Assembly (NCBI RefSeq): GCF_001644605.1
Contig: NZ_CP011388.1
Location: 2,880,501 to 2,944,500 of the forward strand
From: Paenibacillus swuensis
GTDB lineage: Bacteria > Bacillota > Bacilli > Paenibacillales > DY6
Length of the DNA stretch: 64,000 nucleotides
Direction of reading: 5' to 3'
The notes under the pieces were generated by a model. That model had not been told where the DNA came from. It searched no databases and saw nothing but the letters and a program-made list of their open reading frames with translations. A program made the position numbers and the translations under genes. Below are positions 38,672 to 46,813 of this stretch, piece after piece; the first letter of the stretch is position 1; every line of letters starts with the position of its first letter.

Positions 38672-39334
38672 ATGAGTAGTTTTAAATTGGCGTATGAGGG
38701 TTGGATGGAAAAGCAAATTCAATCATCTTCAGGGGAACGGCGGCGCCGGTTATTGAACCATGGGCATGCAGAGCGGGTGTTTCTAGAGACAGTGTGGTGG
38801 CCGGCGGTGGGTAGATTCGATTGTTTGCAAGCAGAATATGAAGTCATGGATTACAGGGATCGTACGCGTTATCTGGATTTTGTGTATTTGCGGGCACCTT
38901 ACCGTGTTTGTCTGGAAATTGACGGATATGAGACACATGGGCGTTCGGACCGATATACCTTTTCCGATGATCGGCGCCGACAGAATGGATTGGTTGTGGA
39001 GGATTGGAAAGTGCTGCGCTATTCATTTGATGATGTGAAAGATCAGCCGCGGCAATGTCAATTGTCTTTGCAACAGTGGATGGGACGATGGTTTGGAACA
39101 CGTATGGAAGAACAAAAGGGAGGTGCGTTGGGCATAGTTCATACGGAAATTATCAGATTTATGTCATCTGGAGTAGGGACATCGGTTAGTTTACAAGACA
39201 TCCAAGCTCATCTGAACATAGGAGAGAAATTGGCGCGTAAGCACCTGAGAGAATTGATGCGACAACAATGGGTTGCCCCGGTATCCGGGACCCAGCGTAT
39301 TCATGCCTACAAGTTGGCCGAACGAGGCCGTTAG
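38672..39334 (+). CDS. DUF559/Vsr-like nuclease domain with C-terminal winged helix
   Basis: 220 residues from ATG 38672 (AGGAGGAG eight bases upstream; GTG 38666 is too close). The middle part has the PD-(D/E)XK layout of DUF559 endonucleases: YLDFVYLRAPYRVCLEIDGYETHG supplies Asp and Glu-x-Asp, then RYTFSDDRRRQNGL and WKVLRYSFDDV. The last ~75 residues (IIRFMSS...SLQDIQAHLNIGEKLARKHLRELMRQQWV) look like a winged helix for DNA binding. The protein would nick or cut DNA, but neither target nor role is known. Unusually, the last codons and the TAG stop are supplied by the first unit of the 40-bp palindromic array. No methyltransferase or restriction partner is adjacent. Confidence 0.72.
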   Translation: MSSFKLAYEGWMEKQIQSSSGERRRRLLNHGHAERVFLETVWWPAVGRFDCLQAEYEVMDYRDRTRYLDFVYLRAPYRVCLEIDGYETHGRSDRYTFSDDRRRQNGLVVEDWKVLRYSFDDVKDQPRQCQLSLQQWMGRWFGTRMEEQKGGALGIVHTEIIRFMSSGVGTSVSLQDIQAHLNIGEKLARKHLRELMRQQWVAPVSGTQRIHAYKLAERGR

Positions 39335-39781
39335 CGTGAGCGGATCGCCAGCTAACGGCGCAAAAGGCCGTTAGCGTGAGCGGATCGCCGGCTAACGGCG
39401 CAAAAGGCCGTTAGCGTGAGTGGATCGCCGGCTAACGGTGCAAAAGGCCGTTAGCGTGAGCGGATCGCCGGCTAACGGCGCAAAAGGCCGTTAGCGCGAG
39501 CGGATCGCCGGCTAACGGCGCAAAAGGCCGTTAGAGCGAGCGGATCGCCGGCTAACGGCGCAAAAGGCCATTAGCGCGAGCGGATCGCCGGCTAACGGCG
39601 CAAAAGGCCGTTAGCGTGAGCGGATCGCCGGCTAACGGCGCAAAAGGCCGTTAGCGTGAGCGGATCGCCGGCTAACGGCGCAAAAGGCCGTTAGAGCGAG
39701 CATATCACCGGCTAACGGCGCAAAAGGCCGTTAGAGCGAGCATATCACCGGCTAACGGCGCAAAAGGCCGTTAGCGCGAGG
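39326..39781. repeat. Array of eleven 40-bp palindromic units plus a partial twelfth
   Basis: Units start every 40 bases from 39326 to 39726, with a fragment at 39766-39781. Each opens with GGCCGTTAGC and closes with GGCTAACGGCGCAAAA, so GCCGTTAGC and GCTAACGGC form a 9-bp stem around a 14-15-base loop centred on GGATCGCC. Substitutions gather in the loop (GTGAG, GCGAG, AGCGAG; CGGATC versus CATATC in the last two units), while the stem is mostly kept. There are no unique spacers, so it is not CRISPR. It lies between two convergent genes and contributes the 3' end of the first. Confidence 0.96.
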
Positions 39782-39803
39782 CGATATGCACGCCCACGCC
39801 CAA

Positions 39804-42206
39804 CTACAGCGCGGCAACCCGCACCACCCCTTGTCCGCTCGGCCGCACATACAACGCGGTAATCTCCGAAGCCGGCAAAGGCTTGCCGAAGTAAAAGCCC
39901 TGAGCAGTGTCGCAATGCAAAGACCGCAGGATCAAGTACTGTTCTATCGTCTCCACGCCCTCGGCTACAATTTTCTTGCGCAGATCATGCCCCATCGAGA
40001 TAATCGCCTTGGCAATCGATTCTCCGTCGCCCTCATCGTCCATATGGGAGATGAACGAGCGATCAATCTTGATCGTGGAGATCGGCAGCTGTGTCAGTAC
40101 ACTGAGCGAAGAGTAACCTGTGCCGAAATCATCAATCGCAATCCGTATACCGAGACCGATGAGATCCTCCAGCATTTTTCTTGCGACCAGAAGGTTGTTG
40201 ACGACCGTACTCTCTGTAATCTCCAAACATAAATAGTTGGGATCCGCTCCCGTTTCTTCGATAATTTCCTTGACCATCGCTGCAAAATCCGCCTGCATAA
40301 ACTGTTTCGATGACACATTGATGGACACCGTGAAGGGGGCGCTCGCCTCGTCCTGCCACAGCTTGGCTTGCCTGCAGGCTTCCTGCAGCACCCAACGACC
40401 GATGGGATGGATCAATCCGGAGTTTTCCGCAACCGGAATAAATTCCACCGGTGAAATCGATCCATGCTCGGTGGAGTTCCAGCGGATTAAAGCTTCTACG
40501 CCCGTGAAGTTCGTTGTGGAAATATCCACCTGGGGCTGATAATGCACGCTCAGTTCATTACGTTCGAGCGCCCGCCGCAGCAGATGCTCTAACCCCACGT
40601 CCTTCATCACATTGTCATTCTGCTCCTTGCTATAGATCCGGTATTGATTCCCGCCGTTTCGCTTAGCATGGTACATTGCCATATCCGCATGTTGAATTAA
40701 CGTTTCCGCATTCCAGCCGTCGTAAGGATACACGCTGATTCCGATGCTTCCCCCTAGAAAGAAGTCCATATCCTGCAACGTTACCGGCAACATGAACACC
40801 TGCAGAAGCTCTTCCGCATACTGCACGACCTCATCGTACTCTTTCACTTCCGGAATCAAAATAATGAATTCATCACCGCCGAACCTGGCGAGCACGTGGC
40901 CTGGGTTCAGCTTGCGGCGGAGCCGGTCCGCAATATGCTTTAACGCTTCGTCACCAAAGGCATGCCCCAAAGAATCATTGATCATCTTGAAACGGTCAAG
41001 ATCAATCAGCATAACCGCTAACTGGTTACCGTTCTCTTGGACGGCAATCAGCGAAGCCTCCAGCTTATGATGAAACATCAAGCGGTTAGGCAGCTTGGTA
41101 AGCGTATCGTGATGAGCCATGTAATCCAGGTAGGCTTCTTCTTCATTGCGCTTCGTTACATCCTGAATGACAGCGAGGACATACCATCCGCCGCTGACCG
41201 GCATAACATCCGTATCCATCACAAGCATCCGCTGTTCCCCTAGAAAATTCCGCACCAACCATTCCTTATTCATCCAGGGGTTGTTCGGAAATTCCTGCGT
41301 GAATTGAGTACGAAATGCATGCTTCTGCTGACCATCCAGAAAATCCACAAACGACGCTCCTAGCAGATGATCAGACATATCCCCGAACAGACGCAATGCG
41401 CTGGGATTGGCCTCCCGAATGATTCCATTCTTGTCCATCATCAGGATCGCCGCAGGGGAGAGTTGATAGAGCACTTGAAACCGCTTCTCGACCGATGGCA
41501 GGAAATTGTACTTCATCATCAGGATGCGTAAGGATATACCCCAGATAGAAGTGGCGATAAAAAATACCGTTAAAGGAATGACAACATAAGGTTTCGCGGC
41601 TTCTATAAGGACATAAAGCAGCAGAACGCCGCCTTGATAACTAAGATTGGCCCGCAGCAAGATAGCATAACGGATCCGTTCGATGGCGGCGGAAGATTTG
41701 CGGGCCGCCCAGACCGACACGCCCAAATTAACATTCGAGAATAAAACCAGAACGACGAAGATTACAATTAGACTCGGACCTATATGTTCTATTTTCCAGA
41801 TTCCTTCTTCACTCGCGCCCGAGGACAGAAAACCAGGACCCCGCAGAAGAAGCGCCGCCGCATAGACGGCCATGGGCAAGAAGGCGACAAAACTGACTTT
41901 GCTTAAAGGAAAGCGTGATGACAGTCCGGCAATCTTCAAATGGAGGAGCAACGAGGTGCCCGCGGAAAGAAGGGAAGCCGGGTATACGAAGCAGGCAGCT
42001 ATATATACAGCGTATTCCTTAGGAAGAAGCTGTTGAACGTATTCAAAGAAGAGCATCATGACCAGAAAGAGCGTTGTAGCTGAAGCTAAACGATTCTCAA
42101 TATGTTTCGGATCTCTTCGGTAGATAACGAGTGTTGTATCCAGCAGAAAGCAAATGGGCAACAGGAAAAAAATAAACATCAGAACTGGATCGAAAGTCAT
42201 ATTCAT
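39804..42206 (-). CDS. Membrane GGDEF-EAL protein with PAS domain (c-di-GMP turnover)
   Basis: 800 residues. The first ~230 hold seven to eight transmembrane helices, then a PAS domain (ILMMDKNGIIREANPSALRLFG), a GGDEF domain (~360-520) and an EAL domain (~530-790). The diguanylate cyclase signature ARFGGDEFIIL is intact. The phosphodiesterase domain starts with GVEALIRW and keeps ITESTV, IDDFGTGYSSL and the DRSFI segment, so both activities are possible. It probably adjusts cyclic di-GMP in answer to a membrane or small-molecule signal. GAGGTG precedes ATG 42206. It stands alone; its 3' end faces the palindromic array. Confidence 0.93.
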   Translation of the reverse strand: MNMTFDPVLMFIFFLLPICFLLDTTLVIYRRDPKHIENRLASATTLFLVMMLFFEYVQQLLPKEYAVYIAACFVYPASLLSAGTSLLLHLKIAGLSSRFPLSKVSFVAFLPMAVYAAALLLRGPGFLSSGASEEGIWKIEHIGPSLIVIFVVLVLFSNVNLGVSVWAARKSSAAIERIRYAILLRANLSYQGGVLLLYVLIEAAKPYVVIPLTVFFIATSIWGISLRILMMKYNFLPSVEKRFQVLYQLSPAAILMMDKNGIIREANPSALRLFGDMSDHLLGASFVDFLDGQQKHAFRTQFTQEFPNNPWMNKEWLVRNFLGEQRMLVMDTDVMPVSGGWYVLAVIQDVTKRNEEEAYLDYMAHHDTLTKLPNRLMFHHKLEASLIAVQENGNQLAVMLIDLDRFKMINDSLGHAFGDEALKHIADRLRRKLNPGHVLARFGGDEFIILIPEVKEYDEVVQYAEELLQVFMLPVTLQDMDFFLGGSIGISVYPYDGWNAETLIQHADMAMYHAKRNGGNQYRIYSKEQNDNVMKDVGLEHLLRRALERNELSVHYQPQVDISTTNFTGVEALIRWNSTEHGSISPVEFIPVAENSGLIHPIGRWVLQEACRQAKLWQDEASAPFTVSINVSSKQFMQADFAAMVKEIIEETGADPNYLCLEITESTVVNNLLVARKMLEDLIGLGIRIAIDDFGTGYSSLSVLTQLPISTIKIDRSFISHMDDEGDGESIAKAIISMGHDLRKKIVAEGVETIEQYLILRSLHCDTAQGFYFGKPLPASEITALYVRPSGQGVVRVAAL

Positions 42207-42333
42207 CTGTTATTCACCTCATTATGTATAGGTCTTTCGAATTATACTATATACATTCTCGTTCAAACATGTCGATTCCTGCTTCGATACAGATATTTAA
42301 CAAATTAATACACATTTATGTATAATTATGCAA

Positions 42334-42372
42334 AAAGAAAAAGGACCGACCTCCGAAGAGTCAGTCCTTGCC
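42334..42372 (-). terminator. Terminator after the bactofilin gene
   Basis: On the minus strand AAGGACTGAC pairs with GTCGGTCCTT around CTCTTCGGAG, followed by TTTCTTTTT. Plus-strand stem arms are 42341-42350 and about 42360-42369. Confidence 0.75.
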
Positions 42373-42412
42373 GTATAAACGCATGTGCTATGCCCACGAT
42401 GCCGCGCCTGAC

Positions 42413-42847
42413 CTAACCCGCCGCCTGCGAAATCTCTGACGCCTCCGTCTTCGGCTCCGTCAAAGGCAGCTCGCGCACGCCCTTCACAGCGGCGTCGGCT
42501 CGCTCCATGCGACTGACGCCGTTGAACACGCCGCCGTCCTCTACAACCAGCGCGGCCGCGCTAATGTTACCATGCAGCTCGCCGCTGCGGGAGATGATCA
42601 GCTTGCCCTTGACCGTGACGTTGCCGACGACTTTGCCGGCAACAAACAACTCGCGCGCGGTCACATTGGACCGCGCCACACCTTGTTCGCCGATCACGAC
42701 GTCTCCGGCGCATTCAATATCTCCGCTGATTTCGCCTTCAATCCGGAGGCATGTCTCACAAATCAGCTTGCCCTCCAACACGGCGCCCTCGCCGATCAAA
42801 GTTCGAACAGAATTTACGTTCCTATTAGTCTTCGTTCTCCCAAACAT
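42413..42847 (-). CDS. Bactofilin (polymer-forming cytoskeletal protein)
   Basis: 144 residues from ATG 42847, with AAAGGA eight bases upstream. The central ~100 residues are the right-handed beta-helix of bactofilins, with short hydrophobic/Gly rungs (GEGAVLEGKL, GEISGDIECAGDVVIGEQ, GNVTVKGKLIISRSGELHGNI). The ends are disordered. Bactofilins self-assemble without nucleotide and place cell-wall enzymes. The gene overlaps the preceding M23 peptidase gene by 23 bases, the pairing seen in many bacteria, which supports a local cell-wall shaping role. Confidence 0.9.
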   Translation of the reverse strand: MFGRTKTNRNVNSVRTLIGEGAVLEGKLICETCLRIEGEISGDIECAGDVVIGEQGVARSNVTARELFVAGKVVGNVTVKGKLIISRSGELHGNISAAALVVEDGGVFNGVSRMERADAAVKGVRELPLTEPKTEASEISQAAG

Positions 42848-43850
42848 AGCTGACATCCTTTCCCATGGGCTTGATATAAAGCTGAGGATTGATTTCTTTC
42901 CCGTCCCGGTGAATTTCAAAATGGAGATGCGGCCCCGTGCTCCGACCCGTAGAACCAAGCAATCCGATTACGGTTCCCTTGGTTACATGTTGACCGGGCT
43001 TGACCATGCGTTTGCTAAGATGCAAATAACTTGTGCTGATCCGGCTTGTATGCCCCAGTACGATATATTGCCCATGCTGTCCATCGGAGTCTGAAACTTC
43101 CACGGTACCGTCTGCCGCCGCAAACACCTTGTCCCCCGTGTCTCCCGCGATATCCAGTCCTCTGTGAAAGCTGGGTCTATGATGAAAGGGGTCACTGCGG
43201 TAGCCGAAGAGAGAGGTGACTGTACGGGAGGTAGTAGGCCATAGCGTTGGAGTAACGGCTAATTTATGCTGAGCTTCCCGAGCTTTGGCAAGGGTTTCGG
43301 CAAGATTCTTTTGCATCGTGCTTAAAAGTGTGTTTAACGAATCGTATTTGGCATTTAAGGTGGTGCTCAGGGCAATCATTTCCTCGTTACTAGGGGGCAG
43401 CCATTCCCCGCCGGCGGCTGAGGAAATCGTTTCCGACTCTGCCGAAGGTTTCGCATTCTTGGCGGATGCGGACCGGGACGAAGATTCCTTTCCGTTTCCG
43501 AGAAATCCGTTAATCTCAACCTCTAATTCCTGTAAACGGCCAAGTTGCTTCGATACTTGGTTCGCTTGCCGGGAGAGACGAATGACTTCGCTTTGAAGTT
43601 GTTCTATATCACTGTTTTTATCAATGACGGTGCGTGTAAATTGGTGGGACTGCTGACGTAAGTCCGATTCCAGCTTGGACTGCGTGTGGCTCGCGTCATA
43701 GTGCATCGTGAGAAAGATATACGTTAGTGCCGAGACGCCAAGCAAAGGTAGAGTAAAGATTAGCCACTTGGAAAGACGGAAATGCATCACTGAACGCTCA
43801 GGTTCCGGAATAATCAGTAATGTGAATTTACGCTTGTGTTTTCCGAACAT
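42825..43850 (-). CDS. Membrane-anchored M23 metallopeptidase with coiled coil
   Basis: 341 residues. A short cytoplasmic start is followed by one transmembrane helix (WLIFTLPLLGVSALTYIFLT). Residues ~58-110 form a coiled coil (KNSDIEQLQSEVIRLSRQA). The C-terminal LytM domain has the zinc ligands in HHRPSFHRGLDIAGD and HLHFEIHRDG. It should cut peptidoglycan cross-links outside the membrane, with the N-terminus reaching the cytoplasm where the bactofilin encoded by the overlapping gene could hold it. Confidence 0.92.
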   Translation of the reverse strand: MFGKHKRKFTLLIIPEPERSVMHFRLSKWLIFTLPLLGVSALTYIFLTMHYDASHTQSKLESDLRQQSHQFTRTVIDKNSDIEQLQSEVIRLSRQANQVSKQLGRLQELEVEINGFLGNGKESSSRSASAKNAKPSAESETISSAAGGEWLPPSNEEMIALSTTLNAKYDSLNTLLSTMQKNLAETLAKAREAQHKLAVTPTLWPTTSRTVTSLFGYRSDPFHHRPSFHRGLDIAGDTGDKVFAAADGTVEVSDSDGQHGQYIVLGHTSRISTSYLHLSKRMVKPGQHVTKGTVIGLLGSTGRSTGPHLHFEIHRDGKEINPQLYIKPMGKDVSYVWENED

Positions 43851-43922
43851 GACTACTCCTTTCCGTTTAAATTTGATGGGACCCTACCTTAACGTATTCC
43901 TTGTCTATATGAAACATGCCCT

Positions 43923-45386
43923 TTAATTCGATTCGGACAACCCTTGCTCTTTGCCGCTCTGGGTGGAAGAAGCCTCTTGATTCTGCGGCGGCACGGTGAC
44001 TTTAGCCAATTCAAAGTGGCCTGCTACCGCGCCTGCCAGAAGGCAGAAGAAGAAGGTGCCTGCGCAGATATTGGCCGCTATCGGTGAGGAAGAACCGACG
44101 AAATACCCCACGATTACGGAAATCAGGCTAATCACCGGCATGATGGTTGCGAACCGTACAATCCCCGGGTACGTCATCCGTTCAAAAAAAGGCTTAACCG
44201 GCTCAGACCCGCGGTTTTTCTTCGGATCTGCATTCGTTTCCTCAGATTTCGTATGGGACGTCCCCTCCGCAGGTGTGTCTTTGCCGGTATTTGACTTGCT
44301 CCCTTTAGAACGCCTTTTTCTAGATGCGACTAAGAGAAGTATCAACAAGGGATAGGGCAATACGATCGCGAAGAGGGGCATCACCTTGACAAAGGCAAGT
44401 AAATCAACCACATTCCTTATCGCAAAATTCGATGTCAGTAACACAATCCAGGCAAGTGTCTTGTTAAAGAACGCGGGATTGCCGCCTTTAAAGAAGCTGG
44501 ACAAACCGTTTAAGATGGCGTGATAGGTCGCGATGATTTTGAACAGGAAAATGGGGAACCACACGCTGTAGAAGAAAATTTCGATGCGGTCCAGAAAATC
44601 CGTCAGATGGATACTTTGAACAAGCATATATAGGGGGTAGATGGATCGGCCGCCAATGCTGGGACCAAGAACAGCTACGGTAATTAGAATAAAGACCGTG
44701 CTGGTAAAGCTGCCAAACAGAATCCCGTAACGAATAGAGGTATGTACCTGTCTGGGCACCGTAACCATATGGAGAAAGGCCCCTACAATAATTAAGTCGC
44801 CGTAACTGCCCAATGTCAGAATGTTGGTAACGGCAAACTCCCCGAGATTGTCATTAAACAGCGGCAAAATGTCGCGGAAAGCGAACTCGTTGGAAATGAA
44901 GATAGGCAGTGTCGCGACCATGATCATGAAGATCGGGAACATAATATCATTCACCCTCACCGCCACTTCGAAAGAGCTGCGTCCAAAGTAGATCAGCACG
45001 GCGAACAATGTAAACAGAAGTATTTCTTCCGGTGTGCGTTGAAGAAGCATAGTCTTGATAAAGATGGTAAGTCCCTTGAGATCCTTGCATAGGAGCATCC
45101 AGAAATACAGGATCAAGATCAGATTAATCAGCCCGCCGCCGACATTTCCTAATTGCATCCGGCAGATTTCGAATATGTTTTTGCCCGGAAACACGGTTGC
45201 CAATTTATAAATCAAGTAAGCTAATCCAAGCGAATACAACATCGGTCCGACGGTGGTCACCCAAGCGTCAATACCGGAAACACGGATGATCTCTTTATAA
45301 GAAGCGCTGAAGCTTCCTGTAATCAATATGGTTGCTGTCAGCCAGCCCAACTGGCGGGCTCCCATTTGTTGAATGACGGGTTTCAT
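43923..45386 (-). CDS. Spore germination permease (GerAB family), long C-terminal extension
   Basis: 487 residues, versus about 360-370 for usual GerAB proteins. The first ~360 residues match the amino-acid-permease-like B subunit: ten helices, beginning GWLTATILITGSFSASYKEI. The B subunit binds the germinant in the inner spore membrane with the A and C subunits. The extra ~120 residues contain a hydrophilic Lys/Ser/Glu linker and two more helices (IMPVISLISVIVGYFVG; ICAGTFFFCLLAGAVAGHF). It is the last gene of the operon ger A - C - small protein - B. The start is ATG 45386 behind GGAGGTG. Confidence 0.9.
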   Translation of the reverse strand: MKPVIQQMGARQLGWLTATILITGSFSASYKEIIRVSGIDAWVTTVGPMLYSLGLAYLIYKLATVFPGKNIFEICRMQLGNVGGGLINLILILYFWMLLCKDLKGLTIFIKTMLLQRTPEEILLFTLFAVLIYFGRSSFEVAVRVNDIMFPIFMIMVATLPIFISNEFAFRDILPLFNDNLGEFAVTNILTLGSYGDLIIVGAFLHMVTVPRQVHTSIRYGILFGSFTSTVFILITVAVLGPSIGGRSIYPLYMLVQSIHLTDFLDRIEIFFYSVWFPIFLFKIIATYHAILNGLSSFFKGGNPAFFNKTLAWIVLLTSNFAIRNVVDLLAFVKVMPLFAIVLPYPLLILLLVASRKRRSKGSKSNTGKDTPAEGTSHTKSEETNADPKKNRGSEPVKPFFERMTYPGIVRFATIMPVISLISVIVGYFVGSSSPIAANICAGTFFFCLLAGAVAGHFELAKVTVPPQNQEASSTQSGKEQGLSESN

Positions 45387-45407
45387 AGCTATTCACCTCC
45401 GTTTGTT

Positions 45408-45650
45408 CTAATGTCGCAGATGCAGTAAATCGGAAAACCAGGGGGACACATAGCGAATGATGAACTGCGTCGGCAACATAGGTGTGATATCCAACAACAC
45501 CATCAACCAGAGTACGAGGAAAATCCCGTTCAGGAAGTAATAAGTTCCACGCACGGCGCCGGACGGCTTCACCTCCCGAAACAGTTTGCGGTCGACAAGC
45601 AAGGAACATACATATCCGATAGTCATGATCAATAACAGCGTAGTACTCAC
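45408..45650 (-). CDS. Small two-helix membrane protein within the ger operon
   Basis: 80 residues. Two hydrophobic segments (LLLIMTIGYVCSLLV; YFLNGIFLVLWLMVLLDI). Its ATG overlaps the stop of the GerC gene. I do not recognise a family with certainty. Small fourth (D-type) subunits with two helices are known in some ger operons, and this gene's size and place fit that idea. Confidence 0.7.
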   Translation of the reverse strand: MSTTLLLIMTIGYVCSLLVDRKLFREVKPSGAVRGTYYFLNGIFLVLWLMVLLDITPMLPTQFIIRYVSPWFSDLLHLRH

Positions 45651-46813
45651 AGTTTCGGCTCCTTTTTTACAATATTTTCTGAAATGAGTCCGGAACGGGT
45701 AATGTTGGTTGAAACATGCACATGAAATTTAGAATTGGGGAAGCCCTGTTCTTTCCAATTATTCTTCATACGCTTCCATTCTCCGGGAAATTCACGTGAG
45801 ATGACTCGACCAAAACCAACGGCATCCGATTTGTTTTCTTGTAACTGCGCAAGCATTTGGGTCATTTTCACTTCAAATTGTTTACTTAATTTTTCCTCAA
45901 TTTTCCGGTTGTTGGATTGATGAGTTACGTCCATCATACTTTCGTTCTCCACAATGGTAACGGCAGCGGATGCGTGAATATCGAACTCCGGTTTATTTCT
46001 GACCAATTTGGATTTAATCTTGAGTCTGCCTCCGGTTACGAACAGTTCAATACTTTCGTCTTTGGTAATTTGCAGCGTTGTGAACGCAACACGCCGATTG
46101 GTAAGAAAGCCGAGCGCGACAGCGTTTCCGCCGCTCAGATTACCTGTCATCTTCCCTTGGTCGAACAAGGCGTATCCCTCAAAGGAGATTTCTTTGGACG
46201 GCTTTGCTCCTTTCTGCGATTCAACCACTCCCATATATGGAATCATGCTGTCTTGACCTTCAATACTCATGGAATCCGCAACGTCTTTCACCGTGATTTG
46301 CAATGGCTTGACGAGCTCGCGCAAAGCCTCCGCGGGGAACCGTTCGAATTTGGGCTCCGCATTCAGCAGATCGTATCCCTTGCCTTTGGCGATAATCATG
46401 TAGGAAGACAGGCGGAATTCTGTACCTCTCCCCATAGATGCGAATATATTTACAATTCCTTCTTTTTTGGCAAGTTCTTCACCAATGATGTTTACACGGA
46501 CATGAGACGTTGTCATGAATCGGGACATCCGATTTTGCATTTTATTGATGGCGTCGCCTACGGTCTTTCCCGTATCCGAATCGATGTAATAGCTCTTGTC
46601 TCCCCCGGTCCCGCCGCCTCCGCCCGAAGCTCCGCCCATCTGACCCGGAAGTGAGATTTGGACCGTTACACGGTATTTCCCGTCATCTTCGAGGTCAACT
46701 GCGGTAGCAAGCACAAACCCGACATCATTAATTTCTCTGCGGTCCCAACAGCCCGTCATCAGAAGAACGGAACAAGCCAGAAGAAGCAGTCCACATCGTT
46801 TAATTGGTTTCAT
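45647..46813 (-). CDS. Ger(x)C-family spore germination lipoprotein
   Basis: 388 residues from ATG 46813, preceded by AGGAGGG. The signal peptide ends in MTGC, with Cys22 as lipid site, and is followed by WDRREINDVGFVLATAVD, the diagnostic opening of GerC proteins. The rest is the three-domain GerC fold (SHVRVNIIGEELAKKEGI; MTGNLSGGNAVALGFL). It is the membrane-attached C subunit of the germinant receptor. A run of Gly (MGGASGGGGGTGGDK) lies in the first domain. It overlaps the GerA-type gene by 14 bases. Confidence 0.94.
   Translation of the reverse strand: MKPIKRCGLLLLACSVLLMTGCWDRREINDVGFVLATAVDLEDDGKYRVTVQISLPGQMGGASGGGGGTGGDKSYYIDSDTGKTVGDAINKMQNRMSRFMTTSHVRVNIIGEELAKKEGIVNIFASMGRGTEFRLSSYMIIAKGKGYDLLNAEPKFERFPAEALRELVKPLQITVKDVADSMSIEGQDSMIPYMGVVESQKGAKPSKEISFEGYALFDQGKMTGNLSGGNAVALGFLTNRRVAFTTLQITKDESIELFVTGGRLKIKSKLVRNKPEFDIHASAAVTIVENESMMDVTHQSNNRKIEEKLSKQFEVKMTQMLAQLQENKSDAVGFGRVISREFPGEWKRMKNNWKEQGFPNSKFHVHVSTNITRSGLISENIVKKEPKL

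Noticed and set aside
39326-39781. CRISPR array
   Set aside because: The 40-bp units are joined directly with no unique spacers, each unit is internally palindromic over its whole length, and no cas genes are near.
39786-40232. 148-codon plus-strand frame opposite the EAL domain
   Set aside because: It is the shadow of the well-supported GGDEF-EAL gene on the minus strand and starts in the array remnant.
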